Part shown: positions 1 to 6,404 of the stretch, in pieces | Numbering within the stretch: the first letter of the stretch is position 1 | How the letters are laid out: every line of letters starts with the position of its first letter | Assembly (NCBI GenBank): GCA_009839775.1 | Contig: VXOZ01000220.1 | Location: 1 to 8,563, forward strand | Origin: Chloroflexota bacterium | Lineage (GTDB): Bacteria > Chloroflexota > UBA11872 > VXOZ01 | Direction of reading: 5' to 3' | DNA: 8,563 bases | Notes under the pieces: model-generated | Database searches by the model: none | What the model was told of the DNA's origin: nothing | What the model saw: the letters and a program-made list of their open reading frames with translations, nothing else | Translations under genes and position numbers: made by a program

Positions 1-84
1 TAGACAGCCCTGTGGCCGTTTGCCCACTGGCTATGATCCGCGTGGCAAAACGCTTACCGGCAACGCAGGGTGGAACCTCTCTCG

Positions 85-109
85 GTAGCGCAGGTTTGCA
101 ACCTGCGTC
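85..109 (+). repeat. GTAG-headed hairpin repeat, copy 1 (REP-like)
   Basis: A GTAG tetranucleotide is followed by a perfect hairpin with 8 bp arms CGCAGGTT and AACCTGCG around a 3 nt loop, and ends in TC. It matches the 162-186 repeat at 21 of 25 positions and shares its GTAGCGC head with the 2376 element. A GTAG foot before a hairpin is the signature of REP elements recognised by RAYT (TnpA-REP) transposases. No such transposase is in the window, so REP membership is inferred from form alone. Confidence 0.6.
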
Positions 110-161
110 CGGCAGTGGCAGAGGGCCATTGGTTTTCAGCCAAGGAGAGACTTGCTGACCA

Positions 162-186
162 GTAGCGCAGATTACAAACCTGCGTC
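162..186 (+). repeat. GTAG-headed hairpin repeat, copy 2 (degenerate)
   Basis: This has the same GTAGCGCAG head and ACCTGCGTC tail as copy 1, but the middle differs at four positions. The stem is reduced to about CGCAG/CTGCG with a larger loop, so it looks like a decayed copy. The two copies lie 77 bp apart in the same orientation upstream of the SDR gene. Confidence 0.55.
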
Positions 187-300
187 GCGCCAACGGCAAA
201 CGCGCATCGACCGCAGGGTAGACTGAAGAAGCCGCACCCGTCGGCAATATCGCAAACTGCATCGCGGCTGCATGCTGCGTGACTGGAGAAAAGACAGGCG

Positions 301-1113
301 ATGATGGCGCTGGACGGTACCGTTGCGCTAGTGACCGGCGCTTCCAAGGGGATCGGCCAAACAATCGCAATCGCGCTGGCAACCGCCGGAGCGGACGTTG
401 GAGTCAACTACCACACCGACAGGGCGGGCGCAGATGCGACCTGCGCAAACATCGCGGCAGCAGGGCACAGAGCCTTACCGCTCCACGCCGACGTGAGCGA
501 CCGGACCGCCGTAGAGCGGATGTTCCGTAAGTTACAGGCGCAGTTCGGCACGCTCGACATTCTGGTCAACAACGCCGCCATCGGCATTGGTCACCAGGGC
601 ACATTTGCCGACTATCCCCTGGACGCCTGGCAGCGCGTCTTTGCGGTGAATCTGGAAGGCGTCGTACACTGCACACAGGCAGCGTTGAAGATCATGCTTG
701 CGCGGCAGTCGGAAGGCCGACAGCAGCAGTCGGAAGGGCGGACCCAAGAGACGGGAGGCCGCATCATCAACATTAGCTCATCCCATAGCCTCGTGTTCCA
801 GCGCCGGACCAGCGCCTATACCGTGGCGAAAGGCGCGCTCAACACATTGACGCAGGCGCTGGCGGTCGAGTTTGGCCCACAGGGAATAACGGTGAATTGC
901 ATTGCCGCCGGTGCCGTCTCAACGCCGGGGTGGCCCGCCTCGCCGCAAGGCCAGGCGGCATGGATTCGCCGCGCGCCCCGCGCCCGGATGGGTAAAGCAG
1001 AAGACATCGCTAATGCCGTCGTCTATCTCGCTTCGCCACAGGCGGACTACATTACCGGACAGATTCTCTGCGTAGACGGCGGCTACGTGCACAGCGTTAC
1101 GCCCATGCCATGA
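301..1113 (+). CDS. Short-chain dehydrogenase/reductase (SDR), classical type
   Basis: This is a 270-residue NAD(P)-dependent oxidoreductase, a little long for a classical SDR (about 250). The cofactor motif TGASKGIG is at residues 12-19, NNAA at 90-93, and the catalytic tetrad is Asn117, Ser160, Tyr173, Lys177 (YTVAK context). The C-terminal VDGG at 258-261 is also typical. The extra length comes mainly from a loop at about 135-151, just before the ISS strand, which contains QSEGR twice. Adjacent ATGs at 301 and 304 are both possible starts. A GGAG lies 12 nt before the first, so spacing is long and the choice is not settled. The gene is followed 21 bp later by a Gfo/Idh/MocA gene and is probably co-transcribed with it. 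Members act on sugars, polyols, hydroxy acids or acyl carriers; the substrate cannot be told, though the neighbours favour a sugar or sugar-acid role. It should be cytoplasmic, as no signal peptide is visible. Confidence 0.93.
   Translation: MMALDGTVALVTGASKGIGQTIAIALATAGADVGVNYHTDRAGADATCANIAAAGHRALPLHADVSDRTAVERMFRKLQAQFGTLDILVNNAAIGIGHQGTFADYPLDAWQRVFAVNLEGVVHCTQAALKIMLARQSEGRQQQSEGRTQETGGRIINISSSHSLVFQRRTSAYTVAKGALNTLTQALAVEFGPQGITVNCIAAGAVSTPGWPASPQGQAAWIRRAPRARMGKAEDIANAVVYLASPQADYITGQILCVDGGYVHSVTPMP
706..741 (+). repeat. In-frame duplicated 15-mer inside the SDR gene
   Basis: CAGTCGGAAGGCCGA (706-720) recurs with two changes as CAGTCGGAAGGGCGG (727-741), separated by CAGCAG. Both are in the reading frame and encode QSEGR-QQ-QSEGR, a hydrophilic insertion in a surface loop before the active-site strand. 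It probably arose by local duplication. The first copy also contains a small inverted repeat, GTCGG/CCGAC. Confidence 0.6.
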
Positions 1114-1134
1114 TGCTCTCTAAAGGACAACACT

Positions 1135-2217
1135 ATGCCACCTACCCCGGAGCCGCTTGACTACTTGCCGCATCTCCCCGCCAAGCGCGACTACGGCATT
1201 GGTGTGATTGGAGCGGGCAGCATCGCGCGCGCCGGTCACCTGCCGGCCTACCGCAGCGCCGGTTTCAATGTCGTGGGCATCTACGACGCCGATGGTGCCA
1301 AGGCAGAGGCGCTGGCGGGGGACTTTGAAACCGCGGCGTTTCCGTCGCTGGAAGCGCTCTTGGATTCGCCGGAGGTTGCGGTGGTGGACATCGCAACGCC
1401 CACCATCACGCACCCACCGCTCGTCGACGCCGCCATCGCCGCTGGCAAGCACGTGCTCTGCCAGAAGCCGCTGACCTACGACATCGACAAAGCGGAAGCC
1501 ATGGTGCGCGATGCGGCAGATGCCGGTGTGCGGTTGGCCGTAAACCAAAACGGCCGTTGGGACCAGGCGTTCCGGTCGGTCTACGCACTAAAGCAGCGCG
1601 GCGACCTGGGAGACCTCACGTATGTGCAAATCGATCGTGTGGGTCCGCTGCGCTGGGAATTGTGGCCGTGGCTTTGGGGCCGTCCCCGCGTGCTCATCGT
1701 CGAGGATGCCATTCATTTTCTCGATATCGTGCGCTTCATTCTGGGCGAGCCGGAATGGCTCTTCGCCGACGGTTTTCACGCCGGTGACGAGCGCATTAAG
1801 GGCGAGACCTCGGCCATCATCACGCTGGCGTGGCCCGGCGGCGCGCGCGGTCTGTTGCTCAACCACGCCGGCATCTGGGACGACGACACCCATGCAACCT
1901 ACCGGTTCGAGGGGACGGAAGGTGTTGCCAAGGGCGACCTTGGAGTCTTTTACAACTTTCCCTACGGCCGCGAGGATACGCTGGAGTATCGGAGCCAGCG
2001 GTACGGGGATGATTGGATTGTTCCGGAGTTGCAGGGCAAGTGGATACCGGATGCACTGGTGGGGCCGATGGCTGAACTCTTTGCCGCCATACAAGAAGAC
2101 CGTGAGCCCATGAATAGCGGCGCCGACAATCTGAGGACGTTGTATTTGGTAGAAGCAGCCTATGAATCGATTGCGGAGGGACAGGCGGTGCGCCCGCGCA
2201 CGCCGCAAGACTTGTGA
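1135..2217 (+). CDS. Gfo/Idh/MocA family oxidoreductase 1
   Basis: This 360-residue NAD(P)-dependent dehydrogenase belongs to the glucose-fructose oxidoreductase / inositol dehydrogenase / rhizopine family. After a short 20-residue leader, a Rossmann fold starts with GVIGAGSIA (23-31). The family EKP motif appears as QKP with catalytic Lys111. The second-domain motif reads EDAIHFLD, with His194 at the catalytic histidine position and Glu190 where inositol dehydrogenase has Asp. Length is normal for the family. The start is supported by AGGA 7 nt upstream of the ATG. It lies 21 bp behind the SDR gene, suggesting one operon. Likely chemistry is reversible oxidation of a ring or chain hydroxyl of a sugar, inositol or derivative; the substrate is unknown. 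A 229 bp gap with two hairpins separates it from the next gene, so co-transcription with oxidoreductase 2 is uncertain. Confidence 0.93.
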   Translation: MPPTPEPLDYLPHLPAKRDYGIGVIGAGSIARAGHLPAYRSAGFNVVGIYDADGAKAEALAGDFETAAFPSLEALLDSPEVAVVDIATPTITHPPLVDAAIAAGKHVLCQKPLTYDIDKAEAMVRDAADAGVRLAVNQNGRWDQAFRSVYALKQRGDLGDLTYVQIDRVGPLRWELWPWLWGRPRVLIVEDAIHFLDIVRFILGEPEWLFADGFHAGDERIKGETSAIITLAWPGGARGLLLNHAGIWDDDTHATYRFEGTEGVAKGDLGVFYNFPYGREDTLEYRSQRYGDDWIVPELQGKWIPDALVGPMAELFAAIQEDREPMNSGADNLRTLYLVEAAYESIAEGQAVRPRTPQDL

Positions 2218-2330
2218 TCACGCCTACTCGTAATGTTTGTTAAGGCCCGACTGATGCGTGATGAGGGACAGAATGCTAGGCCTGATGGGAGGTAGCAGTC
2301 TTTCTCGGTCTCGCGGAGAAGATAAGATGG

Positions 2331-2350
2331 ATTCCCGCTTTCGCGGGAAT
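2331..2350. repeat. Perfect 8 bp-stem hairpin repeat
   Basis: Arms ATTCCCGC and GCGGGAAT pair perfectly around the loop TTTC. It lies in the gap between oxidoreductases 1 and 2. No T-run follows on either strand, so it does not look like a classic intrinsic terminator. I recall very similar hairpins dispersed between genes in many bacteria, but could not check this. Confidence 0.65.
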
Positions 2351-2375
2351 GACGGATCGAAGAGCACTTCTCTTC

Positions 2376-2403
2376 GTAGCGCGGGGGCTTGTCCCCCGCT
2401 CCT
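2376..2403 (+). repeat. GTAG-headed hairpin repeat, GC-rich form, forward copy
   Basis: GTAGC is followed by 7 bp arms GCGGGGG and CCCCCGC around the loop CTTGT, then TCCT. An exact reverse-complement copy is at 4420-4447 (28 of 28 bases). The GTAGCGC head is shared with the 85 and 162 repeats, so all four look like one REP-like family with exchangeable stems. It lies 44 bp before the oxidoreductase 2 start and, if transcribed, would form a stable stem in that leader. Confidence 0.75.
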
Positions 2404-2446
2404 AGACTTGCAGTACGTTTAGCTACCTAATACATGGAGACATGAA

Positions 2447-3436
2447 ATGCGCCTGCGCTTTGCCGCTATTGGCATTCACATTCACGGCCCCGGCTCGATT
2501 CAGGAGATTCTCGCCGCCGGGGATACGGAGTTCGTCGGTATCGCCGAGAGCGACCCGGAGCGGCGGGAGGAGGTCGCCCGGCAGTACGACGTGCCCATCT
2601 ACGCCGACCATGACGAGATGCTGGACGCGCTGCGGCCCGATCTCGCCACCATCTGCAACGCGCACCACGAGAAAGCCGGCGCGATTCTGTCCTGTCTCGC
2701 GCGCAACGTGCACGTGCTCGTGGACAAACCGATGGTCATCGAACTGGATGACCTCACCCGCGTAGAACAGGCACTGCAGAAATGCACGTCCGAGTTGCAG
2801 ATGATGGTGACCGAGCGTTTCGCTCCGCCGTTTGTGCGCCTTAAGGAGTTGGTGGATTCAGGGTATCTTGGCGAAATCGCCGGGTGCGTCGCCACGCGGC
2901 CCCATGAGTTCGCTCTGGCCGAGCGCGAGCCCTGGATGTTGGAGGAGAGCAAAGAGGGCGGCCCCATCGTCGATCTGATGATCCACGACATCGATCTCGC
3001 GCGCTGGTATTCCGGCGCAAACGTGCAGTCGGTGACCGCCCACCACATGCAGCGCCGCTGGCACGAGTATCCGGGCTTCAACGACGTGGCGCACGCCATG
3101 TTTGCCATGGATTCCGGCATCGTCGCCACCATCGAGGCGGACTGGCTGACGCCCCGCAACACGCCCTGGGACTGCCGCTTCTTCCTCACGGGCACGGAAG
3201 GCGCCGCCGAAGTGCGCAGCTTGCACTTCAGCGACCTGCTCTACTGGCGGCACGACGAACCCCGCACGCACGTGCAGTTCGGCCGCAACCGTCCCGACTC
3301 CAGCGGCCAAGACCTCGTGCGCCGCATCCGGGGCCAGGCGCCCATCATCGCGACGGCGCAGGATGCCATCGACTCCACCCGCGCGGTGCTCATGGCACGA
3401 GAAGCCGCGCGACGAAGTGAGACTCTGTCTCTTTAG
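2447..3436 (+). CDS. Gfo/Idh/MocA family oxidoreductase 2
   Basis: This 329-residue protein has the two-domain Gfo/Idh/MocA layout. The N-terminal strand and loop read AAIGIHIHGPGSI (6-18), a departure from the usual GxGxxG dinucleotide-binding loop. The acid ending the second strand is present in IAESDP (32-37). The EKP motif appears as DKP with Lys94. The second domain carries GGPIVDLMIHDIDLARW, placing Asp176 and His180 at the catalytic positions of inositol dehydrogenase and Asp183 after them. All three catalytic positions are therefore intact. The start is set by GGAG about 8 nt before the ATG; another ATG overlaps at 2442 in a different frame. It lies 166 bp before the RraA-like gene on the same strand. 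Function is likely oxidation of a sugar or polyol derivative with NAD(P), substrate unknown. Confidence 0.92.
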   Translation: MRLRFAAIGIHIHGPGSIQEILAAGDTEFVGIAESDPERREEVARQYDVPIYADHDEMLDALRPDLATICNAHHEKAGAILSCLARNVHVLVDKPMVIELDDLTRVEQALQKCTSELQMMVTERFAPPFVRLKELVDSGYLGEIAGCVATRPHEFALAEREPWMLEESKEGGPIVDLMIHDIDLARWYSGANVQSVTAHHMQRRWHEYPGFNDVAHAMFAMDSGIVATIEADWLTPRNTPWDCRFFLTGTEGAAEVRSLHFSDLLYWRHDEPRTHVQFGRNRPDSSGQDLVRRIRGQAPIIATAQDAIDSTRAVLMAREAARRSETLSL

Positions 3437-3602
3437 CCTGCTTTTCTTCTGCAACTCCGCACGTTACCTGTTCCTGTACCTAATTTTCCTTTGGGCACCT
3501 GGATACACATTAATGCGGCAAGAGTAGAACGAGTGGGATTTAGGCAGGCTATGATAGGCAAGAGAATCCGCACCTACTGAAGACCAAAGGGAGCACTGCC
3601 AA

Positions 3603-4274
3603 ATGACCTCCACTTCCCCCATCGATTCCAATCTCGAACGCTTACAACGTGTCTATGTGGCCGTGGTTTCGGACGCGCTGGATGCGCTCGACCTACGGCA
3701 CCAGGTGATGGCGCCGCGCGTGCGGCCGCTCTATCCTGAGGCGCGGATTGTGGGGCGCGCCCATCCGATACACTTTCGTCCGGCTGAGCGCGTTCCCTCG
3801 CAGGCGGAGTATCACTACATGGAGATTGAGGCCATGGACAGCTTGCTGCCTGGGGAAGTGTATGTCGGCACGCTGGGTGACGCGCCGCCGTGCGCACTTT
3901 TTGGCGAACTCTTTTCCACCTGCGCAAAGGCGCGGGGCGCTACCGGCGCCGTGATTGACGGACCGGTGCGCGACAGCGGCATGATCATCGCCAAGCCCTA
4001 CCCGGTTTTTGCCACCGCATTCTCCGCCGCTGATGCCGCCGGCCGCGCCGAGGCCATCGCCCACAACGTGCCCATCACGTGCGGCGGCGTGCTGGTGCAT
4101 CCCGGCGACTACATCCTGGCCGAATACGACGGCGTGGTGGTGATCCCCCACCAGCACATCGAGGCGGTGTTGCAGCCTGCCGAGGAGAAGGTGCGGGGAG
4201 AGAATACCGTGCGGGCCGAACTTGCCGAGGGCGAGAAGATGCGCACGGTCTTCGAGCGCCACGGAATTCTGTGA
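3603..4274 (+). CDS. RraA-like protein / HMG-CHA aldolase family
   Basis: This 223-residue protein belongs to the RraA / 4-hydroxy-4-methyl-2-oxoglutarate (HMG/CHA) aldolase superfamily, often misnamed dimethylmenaquinone methyltransferase. Key stretches are GELFSTCAKARGATG (101-115), VIDGPVRD (117-124), CGGVLVHPGD (160-169) and YDGVVVIP (175-182). Arg123 and Asp124 fall at the same numbers as the catalytic pair I remember for the Pseudomonas putida aldolase. These pairs bind pyruvate and a divalent metal, which favours a class II aldolase or oxo-acid decarboxylase over the RNase E inhibitor RraA, which lacks activity. The start is set by GGGAG 9 nt before the ATG. It follows oxidoreductase 2 on the same strand and would supply a carbon-carbon cleavage step after oxidation. 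Substrate is unproven. A cytoplasmic trimer or hexamer is usual for the family. Confidence 0.9.
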   Translation: MTSTSPIDSNLERLQRVYVAVVSDALDALDLRHQVMAPRVRPLYPEARIVGRAHPIHFRPAERVPSQAEYHYMEIEAMDSLLPGEVYVGTLGDAPPCALFGELFSTCAKARGATGAVIDGPVRDSGMIIAKPYPVFATAFSAADAAGRAEAIAHNVPITCGGVLVHPGDYILAEYDGVVVIPHQHIEAVLQPAEEKVRGENTVRAELAEGEKMRTVFERHGIL

Positions 4275-4347
4275 GCCGTCTTGCTGCACAGACAACGGCT
4301 AGGTTCAACTGCCGCCGAACACTTTACCGAGAAGCGTGGGACGCGAC

Positions 4348-4388
4348 CCTTCCGTTCATCCTTCGACAAGCTCAGGACGAACGGAAGG
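4348..4388. repeat. 41 bp hairpin with conserved loop, copy 1
   Basis: Left arm CCTTCCGTTCATCCT (4348-4362) and right arm AGGACGAACGGAAGG (4374-4388) pair with a single mismatch around the 11 nt loop TCGACAAGCTC. The element at 6531-6571 has the same 15-11-15 layout and the same loop but different arms. It lies in the gap between the convergent aldolase and oxidoreductase 3 genes. There is no T-run after the stem. Confidence 0.8.
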
Positions 4389-4419
4389 CAGTGCGTTGAA
4401 TATTCTCCACCTTGATGCA

Positions 4420-4447
4420 AGGAGCGGGGGACAAGCCCCCGCGCTAC
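4420..4447 (-). repeat. GTAG-headed hairpin repeat, GC-rich form, inverted copy
   Basis: This is an exact reverse complement of 2376-2403. On the minus strand it starts with GTAGC and has 7 bp arms around a 5 nt loop. Together the two copies form an inverted pair flanking the oxidoreductase 2 and aldolase genes. Confidence 0.75.
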
Positions 4448-4451
4448 GGCA

Positions 4452-4473
4452 GGTAGCCGGGAGCCGGACTACC
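4452..4473. repeat. Inverted repeat next to the REP-like element
   Basis: GGTAGCCGG and CCGGACTACC pair around GAG with one bulged base. It lies 4 bp from the inverted GTAG hairpin and 32 bp past the end of oxidoreductase 3. It could be another decayed GTAG hairpin or a weak transcription barrier between convergent genes; no T-run follows. Confidence 0.45.
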
Positions 4474-4504
4474 CAAAGCAGCAACAAACTCACATCAACG
4501 AGGA

Positions 4505-5536
4505 CTACAGCGGCAGCGCAATCGCCTGACCGGTCTGCATGCTGCGGGTGACCGCTTCCGTGAACTCCATGTACTTCACACCGGTCTCAGGCGGGGTGTG
4601 GGTGATCTGCTCCAAGCCGCGAATGGCGTTGATGAATTCCTCTTCCACGCGCCAGGCGCCGGCCTCACGGTCGGGGATGGGAATCTCTTCCAGGGCAGTA
4701 TCGCCCCGTTTGCCGCCGTAGAGGACATTCTCGCAGTAGCGTAGGGTGCCTTCGCCGCCAAAGAGGTACGCCTCCGGCGCGCCGGCCAGTCCGGTCACGC
4801 TTGAGACCTGCATGTGCAATTGCGCACCGCACGCCATGTCGGCCACGATGTCCACGTGCTCAGGCACGCGCACCGCACGCAAATTGCCAGTCTCATCCGC
4901 ACGCATCGTTGCAAACGTCTTGCCCATGGCCTGTACGCGGGTGGCCGCGCCGACCCAGCGCAAGACGGCCTCGTACCAGATGCCCATGCTCATGATGTTG
5001 AAGCCGCTCAGATCGAAGTCTTGGCGCCAATGCAGCGGCGCGTCGGCATCCAAGAAGTCGCCGCCCACGCGCACCTCGATGGCTAGCAGATCGCCCAGAT
5101 AGCCTTCGGCGAGCAGGCGCTTCAGCGTGGCATCCACCCGTAGCGTCATGGGCGACGGCACAATCTGCACCACAAGATGCGGGTTTGCCTGCGCCGCGGC
5201 GTACATCTCCCAGGCTTCGTCCGCGTTCATGGCCATGCGGGCCTCGCAAAGCACGTGCTTGCCGGCGGCCAGCGCCGCCAGCGTGGCCTGACAGTGGAGA
5301 TACGGCCATGTGCCAATGACGATAGCATTGGTGTCCGGCGCTTCTACCAGTTCACTCCAGTTGTCGTACGTCGTGGGAATACCAAACTGCTCCGCGGCCC
5401 GCGCACTGGACTCGGAGCTGCGGTTGCACACGCTGACGATTTCCACGCCCTCGATTGCCTGCAGACCGGGAATGTGTTTGCCGCGCGTGTTCGCGCCCGC
5501 GCCGATGATGCCGACACGAATCGGTTCTGAGCTCAT
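4505..5536 (-). CDS. Gfo/Idh/MocA family protein 3, catalytic residues replaced
   Basis: Taken from the ATG at 5536 this is a 343-residue protein of the Gfo/Idh/MocA fold. The N-terminal Rossmann loop is canonical (VGIIGAGANTRG, 8-19). The EKP position reads CEARMA, so the catalytic lysine is Ala99. The second-domain motif reads IMSMGIWYEAVLRW, so the Asp and His catalytic positions are Ser183 and Trp187. Nucleotide binding seems kept while the usual hydride-transfer machinery is lost. The frame also opens at a TTG at 5551, but that TTG overlaps the GAGG that serves the ATG, so the ATG is preferred. It follows the DNA methyltransferase gene by 35 bp on the same strand, so the two may share a transcript. 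It may be a member with different chemistry, a binding or sensor protein, or a subfamily whose active site I cannot predict. Confidence 0.88.
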   Translation of the reverse strand: MSSEPIRVGIIGAGANTRGKHIPGLQAIEGVEIVSVCNRSSESSARAAEQFGIPTTYDNWSELVEAPDTNAIVIGTWPYLHCQATLAALAAGKHVLCEARMAMNADEAWEMYAAAQANPHLVVQIVPSPMTLRVDATLKRLLAEGYLGDLLAIEVRVGGDFLDADAPLHWRQDFDLSGFNIMSMGIWYEAVLRWVGAATRVQAMGKTFATMRADETGNLRAVRVPEHVDIVADMACGAQLHMQVSSVTGLAGAPEAYLFGGEGTLRYCENVLYGGKRGDTALEEIPIPDREAGAWRVEEEFINAIRGLEQITHTPPETGVKYMEFTEAVTRSMQTGQAIALPL

Positions 5537-5545
5537 TGTCGTTTG

Positions 5546-5549
5546 CCTC
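5546..5549 (-). promoter_or_regulatory. Ribosome binding site deciding the start of Gfo/Idh/MocA protein 3
   Basis: On the minus strand GAGG lies 9 nt before the ATG at 5536. The alternative TTG at 5551-5549 overlaps it and has no Shine-Dalgarno of its own at good spacing. Confidence 0.55.
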
Positions 5550-5571
5550 AATGTACTTTAACGGAGACTCA

Positions 5572-6306
5572 CTAGCCCTCTATATCGCAGCCCAGGAAGA
5601 CGCGATTCCGCTGGCGGCAAGCTTCCAGCACGGAGAAACTCCCCGCCGCCGGATCGATCACAACGTCGCCCGGGTTCGTGACCGCCGCAATGAGCGCCCC
5701 TTGCAATTCCACGGGCTTGTGGTGCGTCACCGCATCTCGCGGCACTGTCTCTGCCCACACATCCGGAATGTCGTGCATCTTCCAAACGCCCTTGGCGCGG
5801 CGCGGCGTCTTCTGCAAGACCACCAAGTGCTCGCTCTTGCGCCGCGTGCGGTAGCCCATGCCGATGCGGCCCTTGTCCCAGGTTACGAGGTCAACTACCG
5901 CAAGTTTCGTATCCGAAAGCCAGTCGGAGAAGCCGGTGCAGAGGTGAAACTTATCTATCCACAGAAACAAGTGACCGCTGGGCATCAGGGCGCGGTCGAT
6001 ACCACGGACAAATGAGGTAATCTTCTCTTCGTCCATCTGCCGCATGGAGGATCGGCCGCGATTTCTGCTGCGTCCCTCGTTGCCGTAGGACATCTTGTCC
6101 AGCAGGCCGCGGTACTGGGGATCGAGAAACGCCACTGGAAACTTGGCTTCCGGCAGATGAGCCAGAAACTCTAAGCCGTCCATCTGCAATCTGGTGTCGT
6201 AAGCAAAGTGATCAGGAAGCTCCAAGGCCGGCATTACCAAGCTGCGCACCGGCGAGAAGACCGACGTTGCCTCGGTTTCCGGGTCATGCGGTGGTGTTTC
6301 TACCAT
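5572..6306 (-). CDS. Orphan DNA methyltransferase, beta class (N6-adenine or N4-cytosine)
   Basis: This 244-residue SAM-dependent methyltransferase has its motifs in the permuted beta-class order. Motif IV, FLDPQYRG (60-67), comes first. The C-terminus carries HKPVEL (196-201) and the SAM-binding motif I VIDPAAGSFSVLEA (216-229), followed by FLGCDIE. Motif IV is DPQY, not the usual DPPY. A basic stretch GNEGRSRNRGRSS (75-87) follows it and may touch DNA. The frame is intact, but it is short for a stand-alone modification enzyme. The ATG has AAGGGA 7 nt upstream on its own strand. No restriction endonuclease gene or phage gene is nearby. It is the first gene of a likely two-gene unit with Gfo/Idh/MocA protein 3. 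It probably methylates a short DNA motif; the target sequence and base cannot be read here. Confidence 0.87.
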   Translation of the reverse strand: MVETPPHDPETEATSVFSPVRSLVMPALELPDHFAYDTRLQMDGLEFLAHLPEAKFPVAFLDPQYRGLLDKMSYGNEGRSRNRGRSSMRQMDEEKITSFVRGIDRALMPSGHLFLWIDKFHLCTGFSDWLSDTKLAVVDLVTWDKGRIGMGYRTRRKSEHLVVLQKTPRRAKGVWKMHDIPDVWAETVPRDAVTHHKPVELQGALIAAVTNPGDVVIDPAAGSFSVLEACRQRNRVFLGCDIEG

Positions 6307-6341
6307 GAAGCGTTCCCTTATGCGGTCTACGCTGCAATCCT

Positions 6342-6385
6342 CTCATGGGTCCGGCACACACTCATTGGCTGGCAGGACCCTTGAG
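6342..6385. promoter_or_regulatory. Inverted repeat in the methyltransferase leader
   Basis: CTCATGGGTCC (6342-6352) and GGACCCTTGAG (6375-6385) are complementary at 10 of 11 positions, with 22 nt between them. The repeat lies between the candidate promoter and the start codon of the methyltransferase. It could be an operator or an RNA hairpin in the 5' leader. Its role is inferred only from position. Confidence 0.35.
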
Positions 6386-6404
6386 AAAGGCAAGGCTCAC
6401 CACC

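Larger units (their letters stand above)
1..300. other. Non-coding stretch upstream of the SDR gene
   Basis: No convincing gene lies in the first 300 bases. The one longer leftward open frame here (54-407) overlaps the start of the SDR gene, has no recognisable domain and looks like an antisense shadow. The stretch does hold two copies of a GTAG-headed hairpin repeat (85-109 and 162-186). I found no promoter with both boxes at good spacing. The start of the SDR transcript may lie here or left of the window. Confidence 0.6.

Noticed and set aside
54..407. Leftward 117-codon open frame at the left end
   Set aside because: It overlaps the SDR start and the two hairpin repeats, is low-complexity Ala/Ser/Cys-rich, and shows no domain.
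3517..3564. Direct repeat GGCAAGAG twice, 40 bp apart, before the aldolase gene
   Set aside because: An 8-mer recurring once in a gap of this size is not unlikely by chance, and no symmetry or further copies support an iteron or operator.
4348..4473. Hairpins between the convergent genes as intrinsic terminators
   Set aside because: None is followed by a T-run on either strand; they fit a dispersed repeat family better.
5534..5551. TTG at 5551 as the start of Gfo/Idh/MocA protein 3
   Set aside because: It overlaps the GAGG that serves the ATG at 5536, and the five extra residues are not part of the Rossmann fold.
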